From contig CAZVCJ010000166.1 of NCBI GenBank assembly GCA_964625745.1, forward strand, positions 1-8,864: 8,864 bases of DNA, in the 5' to 3' direction. Under the pieces are notes generated by a model that had not been told where the DNA came from, did not search any database, and saw nothing but the letters and a program-made list of their open reading frames with translations. Each line of letters starts with the position of its first letter. The stretch's first letter is position 1. Origin of the DNA: CAZVCJ01 sp964625745 (lineage in GTDB: Bacteria > Chloroflexota > Anaerolineae > VGOG01). The position numbers and the translations under genes were made by a program. Positions 1 to 5,922 of this stretch are shown piece after piece.

Positions 1-390
1 GAAAGTCCCAAGTGCATTTAGCAGAGGTCTGTCTACTATTCTCCGATACACTCTCAAGTCAGGTGGCTCGGCGGCTTCCACACGCCCTTCGATGTGAATG
101 TGGTCGGGGAAAGTGAGCACTTCTGGGTGATGTGGCGCGTTGTCGTAGCGGAAGACCAGCTTTCCATCAGCGCGCTGGTAGTGATAGCGGTATTTGATCT
201 TTACAACTCTGCCTCGTTCGACATGCACTCGCTCGTCAAAAGAAAGCAGGGAGCCATCGAAGAAACGTAGATCAGCCGCAATCAGTCCCTGATCCTCAGG
301 AAGGCGCTCCCAATGGATAGCCTCTATCTGGATTTCACTGCGGGACAGGATGGTATCATAGAGGCGGGACAGATAGCGGTTGATCTTCAA
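1..390 (-). CDS. TumE-family (DUF6516) toxin, 3' end cut by window edge
   Basis: I translated this by hand: the frame has no stop before base 1, so 130 residues are visible and probably only a few C-terminal ones are missing. The start is a TTG (390-388) whose TTGA overlaps the TGA stop of the upstream gene, the usual coupling in toxin-antitoxin pairs; no ATG fits. The family signature is RYDNAPHHPE at residues 81-90 followed by FPDHIHIEG at 94-102, preceded by KIKYRYHYQRADG at 64-76. This Tyr/His-rich block is the conserved core of the DUF6516/TumE toxin family. Family knowledge: these are small, presumably RNA-targeting toxins paired with a cotranscribed antitoxin; the exact activity cannot be read from this sequence. 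The protein looks soluble, with no signal peptide. The call rests on the motif block and the gene pairing. Confidence 0.8.
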   Translation of the reverse strand, partial: MKINRYLSRLYDTILSRSEIQIEAIHWERLPEDQGLIAADLRFFDGSLLSFDERVHVERGRVVKIKYRYHYQRADGKLVFRYDNAPHHPEVLTFPDHIHIEGRVEAAEPPDLRVYRRIVDRPLLNALGTF

Positions 391-701
391 GCAGGCACCG
401 CCTCTGTATGCAGGATCGCTTCGCGCATTAGGGCCGCCTCAACACGGGATCTATGCTCGATGAAAGCACCATATAACATAGCCCAGCGCATGATCTCCCG
501 CCCGTCTCCCATCTCGCCTCGTTGGTACCTCTCGTAGAAATCTGACGAGGACATTCCGTATCGCTGTTCATATTCCCGCAGTCGTTCAGCGAGTTCCAGC
601 AGTTCGTCAATTGGATTGCTAGAGAGCCAAGCTTCCAGCAACAGACGTCGAAACTCTTCCGGCGTCGGCAGATTCTCTTGAGTGAATGTCAATTGGGCCA
701 T
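387..701 (-). CDS. Putative antitoxin of the TumE-type pair
   Basis: This 104-residue, charged, mainly helical protein sits immediately upstream of the TumE-like toxin and overlaps it by 3 bases, so the two are translated together. The ATG at 701 has a good ribosome site, AAGGAGAG, about 7 bases upstream. The segment ELLELAERLREYEQRYGM (residues 34-51) followed by SSSDFYERYQRGEMGDG (52-68) and a Trp near 73 is a pattern I associate with small antitoxin-like partners of DUF6516 and similar toxins. I see no helix-turn-helix or ribbon-helix-helix DNA-binding domain, so autoregulation is not evident. The gene starts only 26 bases after the S41 protease stop and no separate promoter is obvious, so it may be reached by readthrough. 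The antitoxin role is inferred from gene order and size. Confidence 0.65.
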   Translation of the reverse strand: MAQLTFTQENLPTPEEFRRLLLEAWLSSNPIDELLELAERLREYEQRYGMSSSDFYERYQRGEMGDGREIMRWAMLYGAFIEHRSRVEAALMREAILHTEAVPA

Positions 702-727
702 TTTCTCTCTCCTTCAATATACCGATC

Positions 728-1545
728 TCAGCGGCCGGTCTCAAGATACTCGATCGCTCGCTGGAGCTGAGGGTCTATGCCCTGCAAGAAATCTTCCTCG
801 GTGAAAGGAACCACGATGTCGGGAGTGAGGCCCTCCCCATGGAGGGGGTGGCGGTCGGGGGTCAGCAGCCGGGCGATGGTCACGTGCAGGCCGGATCCGT
901 CGCTCAGCTCGTGGACGCTCTGCACCGAGCCTTTGCCGAAGGTCTGCTCTCCGATGAGCACCCCACGGCCATGATCCTGGAGGGCGCCAGCCACAACCTC
1001 TGAGTTGCTGGCGGTGCCCTGGTTGACTAAGACTGCCAGGGGGATGTCGGTAGCCAGGCCCCCTCGCTCGGCCCTGTACGCCAGCTCCTGACCATCGCTG
1101 AACTGCTGGTAGACGATGATGCCCTTATCCAGGAATTGGCTGGTCACTTCGATGGCTGCGGAGGGGAAGACGCCGCCGGGATTGTTGCGCAAGTCGAGGA
1201 TCAAGCCCGACAGGTTTTCCTCCATCAGTTCCTGCAAGGTTTCTCTCAACTCCTGGCCTGTCCGCTCGCTNNNNNNNNNNNNNNNNNNNNNNNNNNNNNN
1301 NNNNNNNNNNNNNNNNNNNNNNNNNNNNNNNNNNNNNNNNNNNNNNNNNNNNNNNNNNNNNNNNNNNNNNTTTCCTCCATCAGTTCCTGCAAGGTTTCTC
1401 TCAACTCCTGGCCTGTCCGCTCGCTGAAGAGGGAAATACGCACGGAGCCAATGTCATCTTCCAGGACCATCCCGACCACGGTGGCCAACTCAACCTCATC
1501 CCTGATCACCTCGATCACTAGAGGCGCGGCTTCCTCCTCCCGCAT
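728..1545 (-). CDS. S41 carboxy-terminal processing protease (CtpA/Prc type), gap-interrupted and lacking its N-terminus
   Basis: This is a tail-specific serine protease of the S41 family. The downstream piece (1249-728) contains LDLRNNPGG at residues 18-26 and the catalytic region GTASNSEVVAGAL with Ser81, and GEQTFGKGSVQ with Lys106. The 25-residue Ser-Lys spacing matches the Prc/CtpA dyad. The upstream piece (from ATG 1545) gives the end of a PDZ domain and VRISLFSERTGQELRETL, the linker into the protease domain. The two pieces are split by 100 N flanked by identical 55-bp copies; removing 155 bases joins them in frame, giving about 220 residues. The frame stays open upstream to 1614, adding SQGEGSTVSLTI, a typical PDZ strand, then meets a TGA at 1617-1615 with no start codon. 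Family members are usually 350-450 residues with a signal peptide or membrane anchor, so the 5' part is missing, by real deletion or misassembly. Activity is doubtful in this form. Confidence 0.85.
1216..1270. repeat. Left copy of 55-bp assembly duplication
   Basis: These 55 bases, ending directly at the first N, are identical to 1371-1425. Both copies encode the same ten-odd residues of the S41 protease (ELRETLQELMEE region). A perfect repeat ending exactly at a gap, with a length equal to a common assembler k-mer size, indicates that two contigs overlap by k and were not merged. Confidence 0.9.
1271..1370. other. Scaffold gap, exactly 100 N
   Basis: The run of undetermined bases is exactly 100 long, the usual placeholder for a gap of unknown size, and lies inside the S41 protease gene. 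Because the flanks duplicate each other for 55 bp, the true gap length is probably negative: the contigs overlap and nothing is missing here. Confidence 0.97.
1371..1425. repeat. Right copy of 55-bp assembly duplication
   Basis: This starts at the first base after the N-run and is identical to 1216-1270. Dropping one copy plus the N-run removes 155 bases and leaves the protease reading frame in phase: codon phase at 1545 minus 155 equals the phase at 1249. Confidence 0.9.
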
Positions 1546-1635
1546 GATGGTGAGGCTTACGGTTGAGCCCTCGCCTTGAGAAATGTTCGCATTTGCTTTA
1601 TCCCTCTCGACTTCTCATAATGCTTAACGACCTAG

Positions 1636-1664
1636 ATTATAGCAGATTTTGCCCCGCTTGGCAA
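1636..1664 (-). promoter_or_regulatory. Sigma70-like promoter toward the S41 protease
   Basis: Read on the minus strand there is TTGCCA (1664-1659), a 17-base spacer and a perfect TATAAT (1641-1636), placing the transcript start near 1629. Downstream in the leader is a purine-rich ribosome site (GAGAGGGA) followed by ATG at 1592-1590. That ATG opens only an 11-codon frame (MRTFLKARAQP, stop at 1559-1557), out of phase with the protease. The promoter and leader look intact, but the gene body they should serve is disrupted. Confidence 0.65.
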
Positions 1665-1665
1665 C

Positions 1666-1755
1666 ATGGCGCGTGATCGGCGGCTGTGCACCATTGGCGA
1701 GGGGACGAGCGAGATCCAGCGGTTGGTCATCGCCCGACAGATGCGGAGGGCGTAG
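1666..1755 (+). pseudogene. Acyl-CoA dehydrogenase C-terminal remnant
   Basis: The plus strand reads MARDRRLCTIGEG followed by TSEIQRLVIARQMRRA and a TAG stop at 1753-1755. The block IGEGTSEIQRLVIARQ is the highly conserved C-terminal motif of acyl-CoA dehydrogenases, which contributes to FAD and substrate binding in roughly 380-residue flavoenzymes of fatty-acid or amino-acid degradation. Homology begins around the Met-Ala-Arg-Asp. Upstream of that the frame reads an unrelated stretch and hits TAG at 1633-1635, so more than 90% of the gene is absent. The fragment lies between two divergent promoters, with its left end abutting the -35 element of the S41 promoter. It is either the scar of a deletion or a chimeric contig join. 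It is not expected to make a functional protein. Confidence 0.75.
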
Positions 1756-1767
1756 CCACTGCCGCGG

Positions 1768-1796
1768 TTTACAATTGGGGGCAAGAGGTGTATAAT
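1768..1796 (+). promoter_or_regulatory. Sigma70-like promoter for AMMECR1 gene
   Basis: TTTACA (1768-1773), a 17-base spacer and a perfect TATAAT (1791-1796) put the transcript start near 1803, leaving a leader of only about 24 bases before the ATG at 1827. The leader contains the ribosome site GGGAGG (1815-1820), 6 bases from the start codon. Confidence 0.75.
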
Positions 1797-1826
1797 TATG
1801 GGCAGAGTTAGCAAGGGAGGATTCTC

Positions 1827-2348
1827 ATGCCAAACTTACACCCTCTCGTCCAACTGGCCAAAGACACCATCGAAAACTACGTGCGTCACGGGAAGACCAT
1901 CCAGCCGCCAAAGGAGCTGCCGACGGAAATGGGGAAGCGGGCCGGCACTTTCGTCTCCATCCACAAGCACGGGATGCTGCGGGGCTGCATCGGCACTATT
2001 GAGCCAACTAAAGCCAACGTGGCTCAGGAGGTGATCCAGAACGCCATCTCCGCCGCCACTCGCGACCCCCGCTTCCTGCCTATCGGGCCGGAGGAACTGG
2101 CCGACCTGGATATCAAAGTGGACGTCCTCACCGAACCCGAGCCGGTGGACGGCCTGGAGGAGCTGGACCCCAGGCGCTACGGCGTCATCGTGAAGAGCGC
2201 CAGGGATCGGCGAAGGGGACTCCTCCTGCCGGATCTGGAGGGCGTGGACACGGTGGAGTATCAGGTGGACATCGCCCGGCGCAAGGCCGGCATCTGGCCC
2301 GACGAACCGATAGAGCTCTATCGCTTCGAGGTGGTGAGATACACCTGA
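1827..2348 (+). CDS. amrA: AMMECR1 domain protein (AmmeMemoRadiSam system protein A)
   Basis: This is a 173-residue single-domain AMMECR1 protein. The hallmark LRGCIGT is at residues 51-57, preceded by GTFVSIHKHG (40-49) and followed by the conserved block with AATRDPRF and PIGPEELADLDIKVDVL. The length fits the family, usually about 170-200. Family knowledge: in many bacteria and archaea this protein is encoded with a Memo-like protein and a radical SAM enzyme. Its biochemical reaction is unresolved; a role in redox or nucleotide-related chemistry has been proposed. Neither partner is present here, so this copy stands alone as a monocistronic unit with its own promoter, GGGAGG ribosome site and terminator. 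The start is clear from the ribosome site. It is predicted cytosolic, with no signal peptide. Confidence 0.9.
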   Translation: MPNLHPLVQLAKDTIENYVRHGKTIQPPKELPTEMGKRAGTFVSIHKHGMLRGCIGTIEPTKANVAQEVIQNAISAATRDPRFLPIGPEELADLDIKVDVLTEPEPVDGLEELDPRRYGVIVKSARDRRRGLLLPDLEGVDTVEYQVDIARRKAGIWPDEPIELYRFEVVRYT

Positions 2349-2382
2349 GTTTCAACCCTGCGAAGGCTTGTCATAAAAAGCG

Positions 2383-2416
2383 ACACCCCACACTAAAAGT
2401 ATGGGGTGTTTTATTA
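2383..2416. terminator. Bidirectional intrinsic terminator between convergent genes
   Basis: ACACCCCA (2383-2390) pairs perfectly with TGGGGTGT (2402-2409), extended by an inner AC/GT pair around a TAAAA loop. On the plus strand it is followed by TTTATTAT; on the minus strand the stem is followed by CGCTTTTTAT. It lies 34 bases after the AMMECR1 stop and 16 bases beyond the MogA-like stop on the other strand, so it can serve both convergent units. Confidence 0.85.
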
Positions 2417-2431
2417 TGCGCAAACGACGAC

Positions 2432-2938
2432 TCAACTACTGCTGCCTCGGTACTCGTGCCCTCCCCTGCCCCCTTTGAGCAACTCGATCCCGTGGGGGAT
2501 GGCTGGCAAGATGGCCTCCAGATCCTCCCGCACCGCCTTGGGGCTGCCTGGCAGGTTGATGATGAGGGTATGGCCTCGGATCCCGACCACGGCGCGAGAG
2601 AGAATGGCGTGGGGCGTGATCTCAAAACCCTTGGCCCGCATGGTCTCAGCCAGTCCCGGCGCTTCTCGCTCGATGACCTCCCTGGTGGCCTCGGGTGTAA
2701 CGTCTCGTGGCCCGAAGCCGGTCCCGCCGGTGGTGAGGATCAGGTCAAGGCCCACCTCATCGGACCACACTATCAGCGTGCCCTTGATGATGTCAACTTC
2801 ATCGGGCACCACCGCTTCCAACTCCACTTTGGCCCTCAATCGCTCGACAGCCATCTCGCGGAGGAGGGGGCCGCTCAAATCCTCCCGCTCCCCACGATAG
2901 CTGCTGTCGCTGATGGTCAGGATACCTACGGTGATCAT
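2432..2938 (-). CDS. MogA/MoaB-family molybdopterin adenylyltransferase-type protein
   Basis: This 168-residue protein is a complete MogA/MoaB (MoCF_biosynth) domain. It shows the opening strand ITVGILTISDS, the nucleotide/molybdopterin loop TTGGTG at 69-74, PRDVTPEAT at 77-85 and NLPGSPKAV at 128-136, all in family order. Members adenylylate molybdopterin so that metal can be inserted, the last steps of molybdenum (or tungsten) cofactor synthesis in the cytosol; MoaB homologues are inactive in some species, and I cannot separate MogA from MoaB by eye. It is the last gene of the minus-strand string, starting 13 bases after the AcsE-like stop, with a modest AGAGG ribosome site within that gap. 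The context suggests demand from a Mo/W enzyme such as formate dehydrogenase, which is inference because none is in the window. Confidence 0.88.
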   Translation of the reverse strand: MITVGILTISDSSYRGEREDLSGPLLREMAVERLRAKVELEAVVPDEVDIIKGTLIVWSDEVGLDLILTTGGTGFGPRDVTPEATREVIEREAPGLAETMRAKGFEITPHAILSRAVVGIRGHTLIINLPGSPKAVREDLEAILPAIPHGIELLKGGRGGHEYRGSSS

Positions 2939-2951
2939 GGAAACCTCTGCC

Positions 2952-3881
2952 TCACATCCTCAAGTAGGAGTCAGCGAAGATGACCTCGTTGTTCAGGATT
3001 CGAAGGGTCTTGTAAATCGCCGCCTGTTCGGGATCCCCCACGTCCACCAGGGACGGATCCAGTTTCTCCATGGCTGCGGTGGCGTCGTAGAGGTTGACCA
3101 GGAGCTGGCCCACCGCGGTGCTGGTGTCCCGCTCTTCGACGATGCGAATCACCTCGTTCTGGGCCTCGTCCAGGGGATCGGCGATGGCCGAGTCGAGACC
3201 GGCTGCCATGAGCATCACCAGAAAAGTGCGGTTGATCAGGCTGCGATCCTCGTGCGGCACGCTGTTGGACACGTTGGACAGGCCCACCACGGTCATGGGC
3301 GGCGGATCGCTGAGGATCTTGAACATGCGAATCGCGTTAAGATTTTCCGGAGCATGCTCTTGCATTCCCTTGACTGTCATGACCAACGGATCGAGGTAGA
3401 CGTTCTCCATGGGGACTCCCAGCTCCATGGCCTTGGGCAAAATAACCTCCATGGCCAACTGCACCCGGCCGTCGGCTGTGGCGGGAATGGTTTTCTCCAT
3501 GGTGAGGGCGATGATCTTGGAACCATACTCTGCTGCCAGGGGCATGGTCGCCTCCAACCGCTCAGGGTCGGCCGAGGTGGAGTTGATCAGGGCCTCGATG
3601 CCCAACTCCTGACAGCGTTTCAAGCCAGCTTCGATGGCCGCCGAGTTGGTGGTGTCCAGGGAGAGGGCTGCGTTGGGAGCCACCTCGTGGATGGCCTCGA
3701 CCAGCCAGGGCATGACCTCGTGCCCATCCTTCTTGCGCCGGCCGATGTTGAGATCAATCATCTGCGCCCCACCCGCGACCTGCCTCTTGGCCATTTCCTG
3801 GAGAGGCTTGGCATCCCTCTCACCTATGGCCTTCTTGACCACGTTGGATATGATCTGGATGTTCTCGCCAATGATGTACAC
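2952..3881 (-). CDS. acsE: AcsE-like methyltetrahydrofolate:corrinoid protein methyltransferase
   Basis: This is a pterin-binding TIM-barrel methyltransferase that moves the methyl group of CH3-H4folate to the Co(I) of a corrinoid protein, in the Wood-Ljungdahl methyl branch or a related pathway. AcsE-type features appear in order: IIGENI at the start, GGAQMIDLNIG (37-47), SLDTTN with Asp76, INSTSA with Asn100, YLDPL with Asp164 and GLSNVS with Asn203. Asp76, Asn100, Asp164 and Asn203 correspond to the pterin-contacting residues known in Moorella AcsE. SLINRTFLVMLMAAGLDSAIAD (214-235) is also typical. At 309 residues it is longer than characterised AcsE (about 262), with the extra ~45 residues around 245-290 before the closing strand. 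The start is a GTG (3881-3879), 5 bases from a perfect AGGAGG. It follows the corrinoid activator gene directly, supporting a corrinoid-linked role rather than folate synthesis (DHPS). Confidence 0.85.
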   Translation of the reverse strand: MYIIGENIQIISNVVKKAIGERDAKPLQEMAKRQVAGGAQMIDLNIGRRKKDGHEVMPWLVEAIHEVAPNAALSLDTTNSAAIEAGLKRCQELGIEALINSTSADPERLEATMPLAAEYGSKIIALTMEKTIPATADGRVQLAMEVILPKAMELGVPMENVYLDPLVMTVKGMQEHAPENLNAIRMFKILSDPPPMTVVGLSNVSNSVPHEDRSLINRTFLVMLMAAGLDSAIADPLDEAQNEVIRIVEERDTSTAVGQLLVNLYDATAAMEKLDPSLVDVGDPEQAAIYKTLRILNNEVIFADSYLRM

Positions 3882-3886
3882 GTTAT

Positions 3887-3892
3887 CCTCCT
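3887..3892 (-). promoter_or_regulatory. Strong Shine-Dalgarno fixing a GTG start
   Basis: AGGAGG read on the minus strand lies 5 bases before GTG 3881-3879. It settles the non-ATG start of the AcsE-like gene and suggests efficient re-initiation after the RACo-like stop. Confidence 0.8.
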
Positions 3893-3896
3893 ATTT

Positions 3897-3917
3897 TTTT
3901 CTAATTTCTAGTTTCTA
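3897..3917. repeat. Short heptamer tandem repeat at the 3' end of the RACo-like gene
   Basis: Three consecutive 7-base units of the form NTTTCTA (TTTTCTA, ATTTCTA, GTTTCTA) cover the stop codon and last codons of the RACo-like gene (ELETRN-stop), followed by a partial unit. The stretch is AT-rich against its surroundings. The repeat appears to have supplied the last residues and the stop of the protein. Confidence 0.55.
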
Positions 3918-5922
3918 ATTCCCCAGCCTCCAGCAGCCTGATCACCGAGGGGAAACTGGCCAGGTCGGTGTGAGGCAGGAAGAGGGCTTTGGTGAACTCA
4001 TCCATGAAGGTGTTGTCGGCCGATAGCTCCAGGTAGGTCATCCTGCTGGCGATGTCCATTACCTCCTGGCGCATGTCGGGGCACAGGAGAGCCGTGTAAG
4101 CCCCCAGGGCCGAGGTATTGCCCAGATATTTGAAGCGCTCCCAGGGCATGTCGGGCAGCAGCCCAATTTGGATGGCCTTCTCCACGTTGATGTATTGGCC
4201 AAAGGCCCCGCCGATGAGCACCTGCTCCACCTCGGCCAACTCCAGCCCCACGCTGCGGGTCAACACCGAGAAACCAGCGTAAATCGCCGCCTTGGCCCGG
4301 AGCAGGTTGGCAACGTCCACCTCGGTGATCACCACGTCCTCGCGCCCTCCCTTCACCCCCCCTAACCCTTCGACCCTTCGGCAGGGCTCAGGGCAGGCCT
4401 TGCTCAGGGCAGGCTTTTGGGGGGAAAGAGGGGGGGCGTCCGCCCAGGCGACCACGTACTCAGGGCCGTGCTCACCGATGCGCACCCTGGGGGTGTCCAG
4501 GCTTTGGTTGATCTTGCCGCCCTTGTCAATGACCCCGGTGATGAACATCTCTGCCAGCAGCGAGATCATTCCTGAGCCGCAGATTCCCCGCGGAGGTACG
4601 TCGCCAATGACCCGGATGGTAGGTTCGTAGGTCTGGGTGTTGATCCAGACCTCCTCGATGGCTCCGATGGTGGCTCTCATGCCCGAGTGCACCCCTGAGC
4701 CCTCGAAGGCCGGCCCAGCCGAGCAAGCACAGGACAAAAGCCAATCGAAGTTGCCTAGCACGATCTCGCCATTGGTGCCCACGTCAATGAACAGAGTCAA
4801 TTGCTCTGTCTGATACATGCGTGAACTGAGGACCCCAGCCGTGATGTCAGCTCCCACGTAGGCGCCCACGCCGGGCAGACAGTCCACCGTGGCTTCGGGA
4901 TTGATGTGCAGGCCCAGCTCGTATGCCTTGACGGGCAGGGGGTGAGTGATGGTGGGCACGTAGGGTTCGAGGCGAATGGACTCCGGCCAGAGGCCCAGGA
5001 AGAGGTGAATCATGGTGGTGTTGCCAGCCACGGTCATCTTGTCGATCTCTGCCGCGTCTATCCCCTTGCGCTCGACCAGCTCGTCTATGAGTCCGTTTAT
5101 GGTCTGCAACACCAACCGCTGCAAGTGGGCCAGCCCCCCTTCCTGCTTGGTGGCGTAGATGATGCGGGAGATGATGTCCTCGCCACAGGAGATCTGGCCA
5201 TTGTATTCCGCGGCCGTGTCCACCACCTGGCTGGTCAACAGGTCCACCAGGTAGACCACGTTGGAGGTAGTGCCGATGTCCACGGCCACTGCCCAGGAGC
5301 TCGCGGTGCGGTCGCCAGGACGCAGGTCAACGAGCCGAGGAGGGCCATCGGGGGAGACCCAGGTGCCCATGTCCAGCACCGCCGTCACTCGCCAGTCGGC
5401 GCCTCGCAGAGTGCGGGCCAGCTTCTTGGTCGTGGGTAGCTCAGCCACCAGCCCTCTGATGCCATGCTGGCGAGCCAGCTCTCTCTTGAGACGCTCGAAG
5501 TCGGTGGTGTTGTCAGCCAGGCTGGGCGGCTCGATCTCCAGGAAAAAGGAGCGAATGGGATTCTTCCGCCAATCACATTCCACCGGCAGGGTGATGACCT
5601 TCCTGGCCTCCTTCTCGCTGGGGAGTGCACGAAGAATCACTTCCTGAGGCGGTATGAAAACGGTGAGATCGCTCTCGACGACGGCCTGACAGGCTAGAGC
5701 ATAGCCCTGCTCCAGCTCCGTTTGTGAGAGACGGCTGACGGAGCGACGCTTCACCCGTCCTTCCTCGACCACCACCTTGCAGCGCCCGCACCGCCCCTGT
5801 CCGCCGCAGGGCAGATTCAGCTCCAGCCCAGCCTCTTTGATAGCATCGGACAGCAGCGTGCCGGTCTCGACTTCTATTCGATTGCCCGAGGGCTTGAGGG
5901 TGACGTGGTAGGTGTCTTTCAT
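3901..5922 (-). CDS. RACo-like reductive activator of corrinoid proteins ([2Fe-2S] + ASKHA ATPase)
   Basis: This 673-residue protein reduces the inactive Co(II) form of a corrinoid protein to Co(I) using ATP. The N-terminal ferredoxin-like domain (about 1-95) has cysteines at 39, 45, 48 and 78 in CX5CX2CX29C, a plant-type [2Fe-2S] site. A linker and middle domain (about 100-205) follow. The C-terminal ASKHA ATPase domain (DUF4445) has phosphate loops DIGTTS (215-220) and FIDVGTNGE (379-387), AGNTTM (299-304) and IGGAFG (570-575). This layout matches RACo of acetogens (acsV product) and relatives such as RamA, though RamA uses different clusters. It is about 30 residues longer than typical because of an insertion at about 497-528 made by a dispersed repeat. 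The ATG overlaps the upstream lipoprotein stop (ATGA), so translation is probably coupled. The AcsE-like gene follows, as expected for a methyl-transfer operon. It is predicted cytosolic. Confidence 0.9.
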   Translation of the reverse strand: MKDTYHVTLKPSGNRIEVETGTLLSDAIKEAGLELNLPCGGQGRCGRCKVVVEEGRVKRRSVSRLSQTELEQGYALACQAVVESDLTVFIPPQEVILRALPSEKEARKVITLPVECDWRKNPIRSFFLEIEPPSLADNTTDFERLKRELARQHGIRGLVAELPTTKKLARTLRGADWRVTAVLDMGTWVSPDGPPRLVDLRPGDRTASSWAVAVDIGTTSNVVYLVDLLTSQVVDTAAEYNGQISCGEDIISRIIYATKQEGGLAHLQRLVLQTINGLIDELVERKGIDAAEIDKMTVAGNTTMIHLFLGLWPESIRLEPYVPTITHPLPVKAYELGLHINPEATVDCLPGVGAYVGADITAGVLSSRMYQTEQLTLFIDVGTNGEIVLGNFDWLLSCACSAGPAFEGSGVHSGMRATIGAIEEVWINTQTYEPTIRVIGDVPPRGICGSGMISLLAEMFITGVIDKGGKINQSLDTPRVRIGEHGPEYVVAWADAPPLSPQKPALSKACPEPCRRVEGLGGVKGGREDVVITEVDVANLLRAKAAIYAGFSVLTRSVGLELAEVEQVLIGGAFGQYINVEKAIQIGLLPDMPWERFKYLGNTSALGAYTALLCPDMRQEVMDIASRMTYLELSADNTFMDEFTKALFLPHTDLASFPSVIRLLEAGELETRN
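4343..4440. repeat. Repeat insertion inside the RACo-like gene (palindromic, G/C-run-flanked)
   Basis: The core (4366-4414) contains CCCTTCG twice (4366-4372, 4374-4380) and GCTCAGGGCAGGC twice (4386-4398, 4402-4414). It is flanked by opposing C-rich and G-rich runs (about 4343-4365 and 4415-4437) that are imperfectly complementary and could fold as a hairpin. On the coding strand it is read as PALSKACPEPCRRVEGLGG. The peptide ACPEPCRRVEG is a recognisable product of a dispersed intergenic repeat seen in many draft bacterial genomes when it lands in a coding frame. The insertion keeps the RACo frame open and lies between ASKHA strands rather than in an ATP-binding loop. Confidence 0.75.

Noticed and set aside
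1216..1425. Transposon target-site duplication around an insertion
   Set aside because: The repeat is 55 bp and ends precisely at a 100-N placeholder; an assembly overlap explains it better than a mobile element.
1116..1579. Plus-strand frames running through the N-run
   Set aside because: They are open only because N codons cannot be stops; the minus strand encodes the S41 protease with its catalytic dyad.
2913..3911. Long plus-strand open frame of 332 codons
   Set aside because: It lies antisense to the AcsE-like gene, is His/Gly/Asp-rich as expected from a mirrored GC-rich coding frame, and shows no domain motif; the minus-strand frame has all family residues and a perfect ribosome site.
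4366..4414. Candidate CRISPR-like or phase-variable tandem repeat
   Set aside because: There are only two copies of a 13-bp unit with a 3-base spacer and no array; it fits a dispersed palindromic repeat instead.
4906..5439. Plus-strand open frame of 177 codons opposite the RACo-like gene
   Set aside because: It is a shadow frame rich in His, Gln and Gly, with no recognisable motif.
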